Notes: generated by a model not told the origin, from the letters alone. Numbered from the stretch's first letter, positions 1-12,990 are shown. The stretch is DNA of 64,000 nt from Proteles cristata cristata (GCA_017311185.1 JAESUZ010001271.1:806001-870000); one strand, 5' to 3'. Program-made: numbers and translations.

Positions 1-35
1 AAAAATTACTATCTACTTATGAATGGTACTTTTTA

Positions 36-254
36 AAAATTTTTTCTTTATGTTTTATTTATTTCCAAGCGAGAGAGAGACAGCATGAGCAGGAGAGGGT
101 CAGAGAGAGAGGGAGACACAGAATCCAAAACAGGCTCTAGGCTCTGAGCCAGCTGTCAGCACAGAGCCCGGGGCGAGGCTTGAACCCATGAACCATGAGA
201 TGGTGACCTGAGTCAAAGTCAGACTTCCAGCTGACTGAACCACCCAGGTGCCCC
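36..254 (-). mobile_element. SINEC (feliform tRNA-Lys SINE), full length
   Basis: Reverse-oriented SINE: the TTTATTTATT tail is at the left and the tRNA-like head CACCCAGGTGCCCC at the right. It is flanked by an 18-bp direct repeat, atgaatggtactttttaa, at 19-36 and 255-272, which marks target-primed reverse transcription. Confidence 0.95.
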
Positions 255-451
255 ATGAATGGTACTTTTTAACTTTTATATGCTACTGAGGTCTTAAATA
301 CTTTTAATCATTTACAAATACCTAAATGTATCTTTGAAAACTAAAACAGCCTTCCGTATATAATAGTTCAACCCAGCTGGTTCATGGGCTCTTAACATTC
401 TTAAAATTGAAGTCTATTAATTAAAAAACAACTAAAAGGCCTTTCTCTTTA

Positions 452-670
452 TTTTTTATTTTTTTTAAAATGTTTTATTTATTTCTAGGAGAGAGAGACA
501 GCGTGAGCAGGGGAGGGTCAGAGAGAGAGGGAGTCACAGACTGAAACAGGCTCCAGGCTCTGAGCTGGCAGTCAGCACAGAGCCCGATGCGGGGCTCGAA
601 CCCATGAACCGCAAGATCATGACCCAAGCGAAAGTCGGACGCTTAACCGACTAAGCCACCCAGGCGCCCC
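452..670 (-). mobile_element. SINEC, young CTAG-tail subfamily
   Basis: Full-length reverse SINE with the diagnostic TTATTTATTTCTAGGAGAG tail junction and GAGTCACAGACTG block. The 16-bp target duplication aaggcctttctcttta lies at 436-451 and 671-686 and is perfect, so the copy is probably recent. Confidence 0.95.
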
Positions 671-892
671 AAGGCCTTTCTCTTTAAAGGTTACATCTAT
701 TATGAGTGTAAGTCACTAACATACTAATTTCTTTCCAATTACTTAAAAGAATAAATATATACCTAAAAATACCTAAGCAAAATTCAAGGAGTAGTGTGGA
801 TATCTGTAAGAAATGAATTTATTATTCTGGGCATGGAAAGCTAGTATAATTACTGTTATACCCATGTGAAAGTTCAATGTAAAGATATACCA

Positions 893-1077
893 AGAGGGTG
901 TCTGGTCAGTTAGCATCTGACTCTTTTCAGCTCAGGTCATGATCTCATAGTTTGTGGGTTCAAGTCCTGCTTCGGGGCTTACAGCACAGAACTTGCTTCG
1001 GATTCTCTCTTTCCCTCTCTCTCTGCCCCTACCCTGCTCTCTCTCTAAAATAAATAAACTTAAAAAAAAATTAATAA
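893..1077 (+). mobile_element. SINEC, diverged copy
   Basis: Forward SINE with a recognisable body (CTCAGGTCATGATCTCAT, then the CT-rich block, then AAATAAATAAAC). The head is damaged and the copy is more diverged than its neighbours. Confidence 0.85.
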
Positions 1078-2007
1078 ATGATATATAAAGCACAAGTATT
1101 TTTAAAAATCCTGTAAGATATATGTGGCATGGAAAGTAGGCTTCAAAATTAAACATGTAATATGATTTCAATTTAGTGGGCTATATGCATATATTAATGA
1201 AGAGATGTACACTGAAATGTAAAGTTAGTGGTAGGTTTACAGATGAATACCATAAATTCTTTATAATTTTTTGTTTTCTGAAATTCCCACTGTGAATAAA
1301 TATTATATTTGTTATAAAAATAAAGTAAATGATGTATTATGAGTACCTATGGAATGATTAGCTGATACACAATTCAGGGAAATTGTGGTTGAAATTGGAA
1401 TTCTGTGCAGTCGGCTCTCCTACGTTCATTGTAAAATGCAGCACTAGTAGCACACTGGAATTTTCGGCCACAATTGCATTTCCAAGTGCAATTGGAATAT
1501 ATTACCTAATAGTGTCATAAATGAAGAAAAACAGCAAGTAGATTTAGAGTAATACCATTACAATTTTTAGTATTGGCAAGCAATTCATTAGGAATTAAAA
1601 CTGACTTTTTTTTAAGGCTGTTAAGTACATGTAGGTGATGAGAGAGTTTGTTATAACTAAGATTGTCTTTTTATTTTAAAATTTAGATTCAGGTAACTTT
1701 GAACATTATAAAACCATACAAGTAAAATTTCCCACTTATTTCTTATTGTAGGTTACCAATATAATTAACAAATAGTTTTGCTTCTCTTCTTTGTCAAAAG
1801 ATGAACAACTTAAAAAAAAAAAACAAGTATTTGAAAACTCTAAGACAGTCCTACAAAGTACAAATAAAAACCTACTACAACCTGTGGCAACTTCTAAATT
1901 GCTACCTATCTATCTATCTTTAGCTGGTGAAACATTTTATTAGATGAAGGTGACAAATGTGTGGCTTCTGCATTCTTATAATGACATGGGTAAAATCGTT
2001 AGGGATT
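1078..2007. other. Unassigned AT-rich sequence
   Basis: No coding pattern or repeat family recognised. It holds a short CTAT tetranucleotide run near 1905 and A-rich stretches. Very old repeat relics cannot be excluded by eye. Confidence 0.5.
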
Positions 2008-2165
2008 TTTTTTAATTAAAACATTTTTTAAAGTTTAATTATTTATTTTGAGAGAGGCTGTGTGAGCAGGGGAAGGGCAGAGAGAGAGAGAGAGACAGAG
2101 ATAGAGAGAACCAAGCAGGCTCCCCACTGTCAGCACAGAGCTCAGTGTGGGAGTCTGTAGGTTAA
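2008..2165 (-). mobile_element. SINEC, 5'-truncated copy
   Basis: Reverse SINE tail and CT-rich block (TTATTTATTTTGAGAGAG, then GCAGAGAGAGAG, then CAGGCTCCC and CTGTCAGCACAGAGC). The tRNA-like head is missing after about 2160. Confidence 0.8.
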
Positions 2166-2326
2166 AACAGAGAGAGTTGACACATTAACTTCTTGTTTAT
2201 AATTAAGAGCTAGAAAACCAGAAAGAAACATTTTTAGAAAAAAAAATTATCCTTTGCAATAGATTTTTTTTTTTTTTTTAAGAACATGCAGTGTCTTTTC
2301 TAACAGCTTTAAAAATAGCTCAGGGA

Positions 2327-2632
2327 CAAAATAAGTCAGGCAGAGAAGGACAAATATTATATGTTTGCACGTATAGGAGGATTAGGAGGAACTTAACTGA
2401 GGAACAAGGGGGAGAAGAAGGGGGGAAATGGTGGGGGAAAGGGAGTGAGGCAAACCATGAGAGACTCTTGAATGCTGACAAAAAGTGAGGACCGATGGAT
2501 GTAGGGGGGAGGGGGGGTGGGCATGGAGGAGGACACTTGTGGGGATGAGCACTGGGTGTTATGTGGAAACTAATTTGACAATAAACTATTTGTAAAAATA
2601 AAATAAAATAAAATAATAAAAAAGCAAAAAAT
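2327..2632 (+). mobile_element. L1 3' end, 5'-truncated insertion
   Basis: This 306-bp piece starts in the last part of ORF2 (AAATAAGTCAGGCAGAGAAG), runs through the G-rich carnivore L1 3' UTR (GATGAGCACTGGGTGTTATG) and ends in an AATAA-rich tail. It is bounded by a perfect 16-bp target duplication, aaaaatagctcaggga, at 2311-2326 and 2633-2648. It belongs to the same 3'-UTR subfamily as the L1 fragment near 22.8-23.0 kb. Confidence 0.9.
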
Positions 2633-2793
2633 AAAAATAGCTCAGGGAGAGAGGACTTTCAGCCAACCATTTATTGTTACTTACTAAAAAATAAATGCCA
2701 TTTGAGAACTATTTGACTTACAAAGATTATTAAGATCGCAAGACAATATATATTTAAGTTACAGTAACTGGTTCTGATGACTTTGGGTAAATT

Positions 2794-3004
2794 AAAAAAA
2801 TTTTTTTTAACATTTATTCATTTTTGAGAGAGAGATAGAGTGAGAGTGGTGGAGAGGCAGAGACAGAAGGAGATACAGAATCTGCATCAGCCTCCAGGTT
2901 CTGAGCTCTCAGCACAGAGCACGTCGCACTTGAACCCACCAGCGGTGAGATGATGACCTGAGCTGAAGTGGGACACTTAGCCTACTGAGCCACCCAGGCG
3001 CCCC
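2794..3004 (-). mobile_element. SINEC, reverse copy
   Basis: Tail at left (AACATTTATTCATTTTTGAGAG), head at right (CCACCCAGGCGCCCC). The short flanking repeat ggtaaatt is consistent with an older target duplication. Confidence 0.92.
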
Positions 3005-4100
3005 TGGTAAATTTTTGACTAATATTTATTCTGAAGTTTCACTTTAATTATTTTCTGTGGCTTTTTTTATTTTCAGAAAACAAAGAGGTAAATCTTTGCA
3101 TTTTGCATGCAGAAAATATGCTAGTGCTATTTTACACTTCTTAATACTATTTTTGGAATTGGTCTTCCAAAGCATAGTATGCTTGTTTACCCATAGATTG
3201 AGAGAAGTAATTTAACTATAGCAAAACAAAACAAAACAAAACAAAACAAACCAACAACCCTCAATTCATTGTTTTTATGGAGCAAATGAAACTAATATCC
3301 TTTTATGAAGCATGATGATACTATTTATATAAGAAAAGAATACTTGAAAAGTTATTTACATATGAAATTTCTGTTTATTGACTATATTTCCCATCTAAAC
3401 TTCTAAAATGCATTCAAATATAAAATGGGAGATTGCGTGACATGACAAAACTGTCCTTCAGATATAAGAAAAATATTATCAAAATATACATTTTTAAATG
3501 ACTGGGAAAATGGTAGCTAAAACACATTTCTGGCCCCCTATATTCTTTACTCCAGTACAGGTAACTAATTTCTCTGCATCACCAACCACTAGGTTGATAG
3601 GTGGAGGTGTGGAAAAAGGGGAAGCTTGAAGAAGCTTCAAGCTCTTTCAGGTCTGGATGAAGAGTGCTAGACTGAATTTTTCCTGCTTTGAATGGACAAC
3701 GTCTTGTAGACCATTAGGAAAAAGAAAAAGCAATAATCAGATAAAATACTTACACATTTTTACACATGAAGATCCATGTGACGATCTTTAGAAGGTGTAC
3801 AGATTTGCATAGTATTTGAGAAGCTACGGGGAAATTTGATCAGGTAGGTCGGTGGAGTTCTCTCTACTATGTAAACAGGATGGCTGCTGAAGGTTCTAGA
3901 AGCAGAGACTCTCTTCCAGTGTCAGATAGGACTCTAGTGACTTGCTGACAACCTAGCCCACAGCTCCTCTTTTGGTACTGTCACTTCCAAGCTACTCCAG
4001 GGGCTGTCTGATCTCCAGTGAGGAATCAAAGAAAAATATCAACTTACTTAGAGGATCCAAAAACCATATAGAGAAAGAACTAGTAAAAAGCCTACATTTA
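3005..4100. other. Unassigned sequence with an AAAAC pentanucleotide run
   Basis: Contains (AAAAC)n at about 3222-3250 and a small hairpin near 3621-3640 (GCTTGAA with its complement TTCAAGC). No exon or repeat family recognised in the rest, which is less AT-rich from 3840 to 4020. Confidence 0.5.
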
Positions 4101-4189
4101 AAATATAAGCCAAGATCAATAACCTAATAAAGGAAGTGAAAAAAGAAGACTAAACTAAATCAAAAGCTAAAGGGGCACTTCATCAACAC

Positions 4190-5870
4190 AATTAAGTGGC
4201 ACTTATAGAAAACTTACAGCACACATCATACTCTATGAGGAAAGAATGAAAGCTTTTCTCTAAGAACAAGAACAAAACAAGGATGCCTGCTATTAAACAT
4301 TATCTTGGAAGTTTTAGCAAGAGCAATTAGGCAAGAGCAAGAAATAAAGGCATCCACATTGGAAAGAAATAAGCAAAACTATCTCTATTTCCAGTTAATA
4401 TGATCCTATATTAAGAAAATACAAAAAACCCACAAGCAAAAAAGGCTACCAGAGCTAATAAATTCAGCAATACTTCTGTTATGTAAACAGTCCATTTACA
4501 ACAGCATATAAAGGAACAAAATAACTTGGAAAAAGGTGGTAAAAGATTTATGCACTGAAAACTACAAAACATTGCTAAAAGAAATTTAAATAAATTTCTA
4601 AATACACGGAAAGACGTCTGTGTTCATGAACTGGAAGACTTAATACTGTTATAATCTTATTATTATAGAAAGCAATCTACATATTCAATGCACTTCCTAT
4701 AAAAATTCCTATGAGCCTTTTTGAAGAAATGGAAAAGGAAATCCTTATATTCATATGGAGTTACAAGGGATCCCTAAGGGTCAAAACATCTTGAAAAGGA
4801 GAACAAATTTGGAAGACTCACACTTCCTGATTTTAAAATCAGCAGTAAAGCTACAGTAAAAACACTGATTTGTGCTGTATTGACGTAATCCACATGTATC
4901 GATACAACAGACATAAACTCAAATGGACGTAAACTCATACAACTGTGGCCAAAATATTTTCAACAACCTTACCAAGACCATTGAAAGGCGGAAAAAGTCT
5001 CGAGATGTACTGATGGGACTGGGTGGCTGAGGAGCCTGGCAGCTGGTGGGCAGCCCTGTGGGTCAGATTACAACCCCTTTAAGTGCCCGTGAGGGTCTGC
5101 ATTTGGCCATAAGTATTGCCATGGCCCAGAAAGCATGTAATTAAATAGTAAATAAAAACTCCATGTTATTGCACTACTGGTGGGAATGCAAACTGGTGCA
5201 GCCACTCTCTGGAAAACAGTATGGAGGTTCCTCAAAAAATTAAAAATAGAACCACCCTACAACCCAGCAATTGTACTACTAGATATTTGTCCAAAGGATA
5301 CAGGAGTGTTGACTGAAGGGGGCACATGCACCCCAATGTTTATAGCAGCACTATAAACAAGAGCCAAAAGAAAGAGCCCAAATGCCCATCAAATGATGAA
5401 TAGATAAAGAAGATGTGGTACGTATATGTATGTATACACGTACACACAGTGGAATGCTATTCATCAATCAAAAAGAATGAAATCTTTCCATTTGCAACTA
5501 TGTGGCTGAAACTAGAGTGTATTATACTAAGCAAAATAAGTCAGTCAGAGAAAGATAAACATGATTTCTCTCATATGTGGAATTTAAGATATAAAACATA
5601 TGAACATAAGGGAAGGGAAGCAAAAATAATATAAAAACAGAGAGGAAGACAAATCATAAGAGACTCTTAAATACATAGAACAGACTAAGGGTTGTTGGTG
5701 GGGTGTTGGGTGGGGGGAAGGGCTAAATGGGTGAGGAGCAAAGGAGGGTACTTGTTAGGATGAGCACTGGCGTTACACGTAAGTGATGAGTCACTAAATT
5801 CTATTTCTGAAATCATTATTACACTATATATTAACTAACTTGTACTTAAATTTTAAAAAACAAACAAAAA
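4190..5870 (+). mobile_element. L1 ORF2/3' UTR fragment with internal deletion and foreign filler
   Basis: The left part matches the reverse-transcriptase region of ORF2 (AAGAACAAGAACAAAACAAGG, then the thumb region). The right part from about 5165 is the ORF2 C-terminus and 3' UTR (GCACTACTGGTGGGAATGC, then GATGAGCACTGG). About 700 bp of expected L1 sequence between them is replaced by roughly 180 bp that is not L1 (4985-5165). No long reading frame survives. Confidence 0.85.
4985..5165. other. Non-L1 filler inside the L1 fragment
   Basis: A GC-richer stretch (CTGGCAGCTGGTGGGCAGCC, CATTTGGCCATAAGTATTGC) ending in AATAAAAACTCC. It interrupts L1 sequence and resembles no element seen elsewhere in the window. 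It may be a retroposed transcript 3' end or repair filler. No target duplication was found. Confidence 0.5.
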
Positions 5871-5971
5871 ACCCACAAAACCTCCACGTTAGGTCAACAA
5901 AGAGCCTTAGGGAAAAAGGAAAATATTTTTTATTTTTATAACTTTCATATCACATTTTCCTGTTTTAACAA

Positions 5972-6278
5972 TTTTCTAATATTTTTTTTTTATTTTTGAG
6001 ATTGAGAGAGAGACAGAACACGAGTGGGGGAGGGGCAAAGAGAGAGAGGGAGACACAACATCTGAAGTAGGCTCCGGGCTCCGATCAACAAATGATCAGC
6101 AAAACTAAAAGGCAACCTATAGAATGGGAGAAGATATTTGCATATGATAGATTTAATAAGGAGTTAGTATCTAAAAGATATAAAGAATGTGTATACGTGG
6201 GGCTCAAACTCATGGACTGTAAGATCATGACCTGAGTGGAAGTCAGATGCTTTACCAATTGAACCAACCAGGCACTCT
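5972..6278 (-). mobile_element. SINEC interrupted by a 106-bp L1 patch
   Basis: Reverse SINE. The tail and CT-rich part run 5972-6085; the A/B-box head runs from about 6197 (GTGGGGCTCAAACTCATGG, then ACCAATTGAACCAACCAGGC). The roughly 22 bp normally lying between these blocks is replaced by L1 ORF2 sequence (6091-6196). Confidence 0.88.
6091..6196 (+). mobile_element. L1 ORF2 patch inside a SINE
   Basis: 106 bp differing at two positions from 11765-11870, in the same orientation. It lacks a poly(A) tail and target duplication, so it does not look like normal retrotransposition. Confidence 0.85.
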
Positions 6279-6705
6279 TTTCCTGCTTTTTGAATGGAGG
6301 ACCCCATACTGTCATTTTATATTTGGCCACACAAATTATGCAGTTGATCTTGGTAAAAAATATAAGGATCTGTAATTTATGATTATGCACAAAGCAGAGA
6401 CAAATTCATCTCATTTAGGATCTTTGACTTAGCCTAATAAGTAAGGTAATTATTGATTTTCAAGTATATGGAGTTATAAATATTTTCTATCTTCCTTTTC
6501 CTGATAGAGAAAGGCTATTTATAGCAAAGCTTCTGAATAAACACAAGCTTTAGGTTCATATGATTGTTTCTTCCTTGTACAAGACTACTGGTCCATATCA
6601 AATTGTGGTTTTTAGTTTCCTAATAACTAAGGCTGCACAAAAGTATTAAAGAAGATTTCTGAATCAGATAAAGGAACATATTGAACAAGGTAAAGATTAT
6701 GACAC
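6279..6705. other. Unassigned sequence between SINE and L1-D
   Basis: AT-rich with no recognised repeat or coding pattern. The left edge of L1-D is fuzzy here. Confidence 0.4.
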
Positions 6706-9642
6706 TTCACCTTCAGTTATCTTGCCAAGGTGCTATCTATGTGTACAGTCTCAGGACACCCTGGCTTGTACCTGCTGTTGGAGAGCTCAGGGACAGGCCC
6801 AATTTGTTCTCACTTCAGCTTTAGCTGTCCTGCCAGGGCACCAACTATGCAGAGAGTGCAGGGACTCCGAGCCCATGTCAGCCATGGCTCCAGCCAGTCA
6901 GTGAAAATCCAAGTACACATGGTCACATAGTGAATGACTGTACTACAAGACCATTTCTTCAAGTTTAGGAATAGTAGCTGTTTTACCTAATCCATAGAAG
7001 CAAACACAGAAAGTCAATCAAAAGGTCAAATAAAGTCAAATAAAGGAATATGCTCCACAAGAAAATACAAGACAAAACCTTAGTTAAGGAATTAGATGAA
7101 ACAAAGCTAAATCATTTACCTGATAAAGAATTTAATATAATGATTATAAAGGTGCTCACTGGACTAGAGAGGAAAGTAGAAGAAATCACTAAGAACCTGA
7201 ATAAAGATAGAAAACATGAAAAAGAAACAGAATTTAATAACAAACTAAGAAAAAAAAACACTAGAGGGAATCAACAGTAGATTAACAGATGCAGAAGAGT
7301 ATATCAGTGATCTTGAAGACAAGACAATGGAAAGCACTAAACATGAACAACAAAAAAAGAATTTAAAAAATAGTATAGGATAAGGGATCTCTTGGACAGT
7401 ATCATGAGAATAAACAATCACATTATAGGGAATCTAGAAAGAAAAGAGAGAGATAGGGGCAGGAAAATTACCTGAAGAAATAATACCAAAAAACTTCCTT
7501 GGCCTAGGGAAGGATATAGACATGCAGATTCAAGCGAGTTCCAAACCTGATGAATTCAAGGAGGTCTGCACATAATAATTAAAATGTCGAAGTGTAAAAA
7601 TAAAGAGAGAATTTTAAAATCAGTAAGTGAGAAGCAAAAAGTTACCTACAAGGGAAATCTTATAAGGCTATCAGTTAATATCACAGCAGAAACTTTGCAG
7701 ACCAGTAGGGAGTGGGATGATGTATTCAAAGAGCTGAGAGGAAAAAACCTCTACAACCAAGAATACTCTAGCTGGTAAGATCATCATTTAAATTTGAAGG
7801 TGAGATAAATAGTTTCTCAGATAAACAAAAGTGAAAAAAGTTTATCACCATTAAGCATTACAATAAATGTTAAAAGGACTTCTTTAAGTGGAAAAGAAAT
7901 GGCCATAATTAGACCCAAGAAAATTATGAATAAGAAGATGTAAAATATGTCACCATATTCAAAATATGTGGGGGAAGGAGCAAAAAAAAAAAAAAGCTTT
8001 TTAAAGGATGTGTTTGAACTTAAATGACCATCAATGTAATACAGACTACTATATATTTAGGATGTTATATATATGAGCTGCATGGTATCCACAAACCCAA
8101 AACATATGATAGATATGCAAGAAATAAAGAGAAAGAATGCCAGATATAACACTATAGAAACTCATTAATCTCAAAGAAAGAGAGGAAGTGAAGACAGGAA
8201 CAGGGAAAAATAACAAAAGAACTGAAGAAGAAATAATGAAATGGCAATAAGTACTAACTTATCAACAATTTAATGTAAATGGCCTAAAGGCTCCCATAAA
8301 AAGACATATGGGGATGGAATGGATTAAAAAAGAAAAAACAAGACCTCTCTATATATTGACTACAAAAGACTCACCTCAGATCTAACGACACATGTACACC
8401 AAAAGGGAAGAGATGGAAAAATATTTATCATGTACATGGAAGCCAAAAAAAACCAAAAAGCAAAACAGGTGAACAATAATTATATTAAACAAATAAAGTT
8501 TAAAACAAAGACTGTAACAAAAGGCAAAGGGGGCATTGCATAATGATACAGGAATCAATCTAATAAGAGGATATACAATTATAAATATCGACACACCAAA
8601 CAACGGAGCACCTAAATATATAAAGCAAATGTTAACAGACTTAAAGATAAAAATTGATGATAATGTAGTAACAGTAGGGGACATTAACACCCCACTTACA
8701 TCAGTGGACAATTCAGGCAAAAAAAGAGAAAGAAATAATATATTTTAATGACACATTAGACAAGATGGACATAACAGATAAATACAGAAGTTTCCACCCC
8801 ATAAAACACAATACGCATTCTTTTTCAAATGCACATGGAACATTTTCCACAACAGATCACATGTCAGACCACAAAAGAAATCTCAATAAATTTAAGATTG
8901 AAATTATATCATGCTTATTTTCCAATCATAATGCTATGAAACTAGAAATCAACCACCAGAAAGAAACTGGAAAAAAAAAACAAACTTGCAAAGGCTAAAC
9001 ATGATATTCTACCAATGGGTTAATGGAGCAACCAAAGAAGAACTTAAAAAATACACAGAGACAAATAAAAATGGAAACAAAATAGTTTAAAATCGTTGGG
9101 ATGGAGTGACAGCAGTCCTAGGAGGGAAATACATAGAGATACAGGACTACCTCAAGGAACAAGAAAGAACTCTAAGAATCTAACCTTACCACCTAAAAGA
9201 CATAGAATAAGGAGAATAAACAAAGCCCAAGATGGGTAGAATGAAAGAAATAAAAAAAGATCAGAGGAGAGATAAATGACATATTGACAAAAGAAAAAGA
9301 GAAAGAGAAAGAAAGAAGAAAAAAAAGAGAAAAGAAAAAAATTAATTATACTAAGAGATGGAACTTTGAAAACAAACAAAAGTGGTAAACCCTTAGCTAG
9401 ACTCATCAAGATAAAAGGAGAAAGATTTCTAATAAATAAAATCAGAAACAAAAGAGAAATAATAACTGACATCACAGAAATACAAAGGATTATAGGAAAC
9501 TATTATGAAAAGCTATATGCCAACAAATTGAACCTACTAGAAGAAATAGATAAATTCCTAGAACCATACAAAAAGACAAAATCTGAACAGATCAATTATT
9601 AGTAATAAAATTAGATTTGTAATTTAAAAAACTACCAAAAAA

Positions 9643-9889
9643 GGGGCGCCTGGGTGGCTTAGTCGGTTAAGCGTCCGACTTTCGCTTGGGTCATGATCTC
9701 GCGGTTAGTGGGTTCCAGCCCCGCGTCGGGCTCTGTGCTGACTGCCAGCTCAGAGCCTGGAGCCTGTTTCAGTCTGTGACTCCCTCTCTCTCTGACCCTC
9801 CCCTGTTCAGGCTGTCTCTCTCTCTCTCTCTCCTAGAAATAAATAAAAAAAACAAAAAAGAAAAACAAAAAAAAATAAAAATAAAAAAT
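9643..9889 (+). mobile_element. SINEC, young CTAG-tail subfamily, inside L1-D
   Basis: Full-length forward copy with head GGGGCGCCTGGGTGGCTTAG and tail CCTAGAAATAAATAAA plus an A-rich extension. The 17-bp target duplication aaaaaactaccaaaaaa is at 9626-9642 and about 9890-9906. Confidence 0.95.
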
Positions 9890-10569
9890 AAAAAACTACC
9901 AAAAAAATCCAGAATAGATTCACCTGTGAATTCTACCAAACATTTAAAGAAGAGTTAATACCTATTCTCCTCAAACTATTCCAAAGAATAAAAGACAAAG
10001 AAAAGCTTCCAAATGCATTCATTACTCCAATACCCAAACCAGACAAAGATACTACACGACAAAAAAACAAACAAAAACAAAAGAAAAACTACAGGCCATA
10101 TCTCTGTGACTATAGACGCAAAAATCTCAATAAAGTATTAACAAACCGAATTTAACAATACATTAAATTCACCACAATCAAGTGGGACTTATTTTGGGGA
10201 TACAAGGATGGTTCAATATCAACAAATCAGTCAATGTGATACACATGAAGAACACAAAAGATACAAATTATATGATCACCTAAATAGAAATGGAAAAAAG
10301 CATTTGGCAATATTCAACCCAAATATATGATACAAGCTCTCAACAAGGTGAGCTTAGAGGGAACATACCTCAACATAATAATGACCAAACCCAAAGCTAG
10401 TATCATACTGAATGGTAAAAGAGTGAGAGCTTTTCCTCTAAGATCAGGAACAAAACAAGAATATCCACTCTTGCCACCTTTACTCAAAATACTCCTCAAA
10501 GTTCTAACCACGGATATCAGACAAGAAAGAAATAGAGGCATCCAAATTGGTAAAGAAAATGATAAACTG

Positions 10570-10781
10570 GGGGGTGCCTGGGTGACTTAGTTGGTTACGC
10601 GTCTGACTTTGGCTCAGGTCATGATCTCACGTTGTGAGTTCAAGCCCCTCATCGGGCTCTGTGCTGACAGCCAGTTCAGAGCCTGGAGCCTGCTTCAGAT
10701 TCTGTGTCTCCTTCTCTCTCTGACCTTCCCCTGTTGATGCTGTCTCTCTCTCTCAAAAATAAATAAAACATTAAAAAAAAT
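10570..10781 (+). mobile_element. SINEC inside L1-D
   Basis: Forward copy with CTCAAAAATAAATAAAACATT tail. The flanking duplication aaatgataaactg (10557-10569) and aaatgttaaactg (10783-10795) differs by one base. Confidence 0.93.
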
Positions 10782-12792
10782 AAAATGTTAAACTGCCATT
10801 ATTTGCAGATTACATAACACTACATGTAGAAAATTCTGAAGACTCCACCAAAAAACTAGTAGAAGTAATAAATAAATTAGGTAGAGTTACAGGATACAAA
10901 ATTAATACCCAGAACTTGGTAGTATTTCTTTATGCTAATAATGAATAAACAGAAAGAGAAATTAAGAAAACAAATCCATTTACAGTATCACCGGAAAGAA
11001 TAACATACCTAGGAATGAACTTAACCAAGGAGGTGAAAAACCTGTACTTGAAAACTGTAAAACACTGATGAAAGAAAATGAGGATGACACAATCAAATGG
11101 AAAGACATTCCATGCTCATGGATGGGAAGAATCAGTATTGTTAAAATATCCATACTACCCTAAGCAAGCTGCAGATTCACTGTAATCCCTATCAAAAGAA
11201 ATAGCATTTTTCATAAAACTAGAACTAATAATCCTAAAATACATACAGAATCACACAAGTCCCCAAATAGCCAAAGCAATCCTGAGGAAGAACAAAGCTG
11301 GAGGTAACACAATCCCAGATTTTAAGATAAACCACAAAACTATAGTGATCAAAAAAGTATGGCACTGGCATAAAAACAGACATGCAGATCAATGAAACAA
11401 AATTGAGAGTCCAGCTATAAACACATGATTATATAGTCAATTAACTTATGACAAGGAAGGCAGGAATACACAATGGGGCAAAGACAGGCTCCTCCTTAAA
11501 TAGTGCTGAGGAAACTGGAGAGTCACAGAGAATGAAACTGGACTACCTGCTAACACCACACACAAAAATAAACCTCAAATAGACTGAAAAGTCTAAATGT
11601 TGGAAAAGAAACCATCAAAGTCTTAGAAGAGAACACAGGCAGTAATCTCTCTGACACTGGCTCTAAGAGTATTCTTTATACGTGCTTTCTAAGGCAAGGA
11701 AAGTGAAAACAAATATAAACTACTGGGAGTAAATCGAACTAAAAACCTTCTGCACAGCGAAGGAAATGATCAACAAAACTAAAAGGCAACCTATAGAATG
11801 GGAGAAGATATTTGCATATGATAGATCTAATAAGGAGTTAGTATCTAAAAGATATAAAGAATGTGTATACAACTCAAACAATATGATTTTAAAAAATGGG
11901 TAGAGGATCTGAATTTCAGACATTTTCCCAAATAAAAAATACAGAGCTTCAAAATACACATGAAAAGATACTCAAGATCACTAATAATTAAGGAAATGCA
12001 AATCAAAACCAAAGAGTTATTACCGCATACCTGTCACAATGGATAAAATCGAAAACACAACAAACAGATGTTGGCCAGGATGTGGAGAAAAAGGAATCCT
12101 GAGCCCTGTTGTTGCGAATGCAAATTGGTGCAATCTCTGTGGAATAATACTGAAGTTTCTCAAAGAATTAAAAATAGCAATATCATATGATCCATAATTC
12201 CAACTACTGGATACTGACACAAAGAAAGGTATTCAAAAAGCTATACATACCTCTCTGTTGATTGTAACATTATTCACAGTAGCCCCAAATCAACCTATGT
12301 CCAGCAAATAAATAGATAAAAAGGTGTGTAAATGAAAAAATAAAAAGGATGAGACCGTGCCCTACGCAACACCACGGATGAACCTAGAAAGTATTATGCT
12401 AGTAAAATAGGTCAGACTGAGAAACACAAAGACCATATGATTTCACTCATATGTGGAATTAATAAAACAAATGAATAAACAAAAAAGTGGAATCAGACTT
12501 ATAATTACAGAGAAGAAACTAACGGCTGTCAGAGGTGAGAGGAATGGGGGATTTGTGGCAAAATGGGTGGAAAGGATTGGCAGATACAGGCTTCCAATTA
12601 CGGAATGAATGAGTTACATGAATAAAAGGTACAGCATAGAAAATGAAGTCAATGATACTCTAATAACAGTGTATGGCGATAAATGGTAGCTAAACTTACG
12701 GGGAGCATGGCAACATGTATAGAGACACTGAATCACTGCTGTACACTTGGAACTAGGGTTACATTGTGTGTCAACTATACTCAAGCAAGTTT

Positions 12793-12990
12793 CTAAAATT
12801 TATTTATTTATTCTTGAGAGAGAACGAGACAGTGAGAGCGGGAGAGGGAGAGAGGCGGAGAGAATCCCAAACAGGCTTTGCACTGTTAGCGCAGAGCCTG
12901 GCTTCGAGCTCTACTCACACACAGTGAGATCAGGACTTGAGCCAAAATCAAGAGACTGATGCTTAACAAACTGAGCCGCTCAGGTGCCCC
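12793..12990 (-). mobile_element. SINEC at the 3' end of L1-D
   Basis: Reverse SINE with ATTTATTTATTCTTGAGAG at left and CTCAGGTGCCCC at right. It sits in the A-rich tail of L1-D, a favoured target for L1 endonuclease. Confidence 0.9.

Larger units (their letters stand above)
6706..12790 (+). mobile_element. L1-D: nearly full-length dead L1
   Basis: The element starts within the GC-rich 5' UTR, whose repeated motif (CTGTCCTGCCAGGGCACC) also occurs in L1-A near 38.8-39.0 kb. ORF1-like coding sequence follows at about 7050-7770, including a Lys/Glu-rich coiled-coil stretch. ORF2-like sequence runs from about 8250, with endonuclease, reverse transcriptase and C-terminal parts in order, then the 3' UTR to 12.79 kb. 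The net length without its two internal SINEs is about 5.6 kb. Only short open stretches (up to about 90 codons) remain in the sense frames, so neither protein can be made. No intact ORF2 is present. Confidence 0.9.

Noticed and set aside
3820..3860. Possible splice donor (CAG then GTAGGTCGG)
   Set aside because: No open frame or acceptor upstream forms an exon with it.
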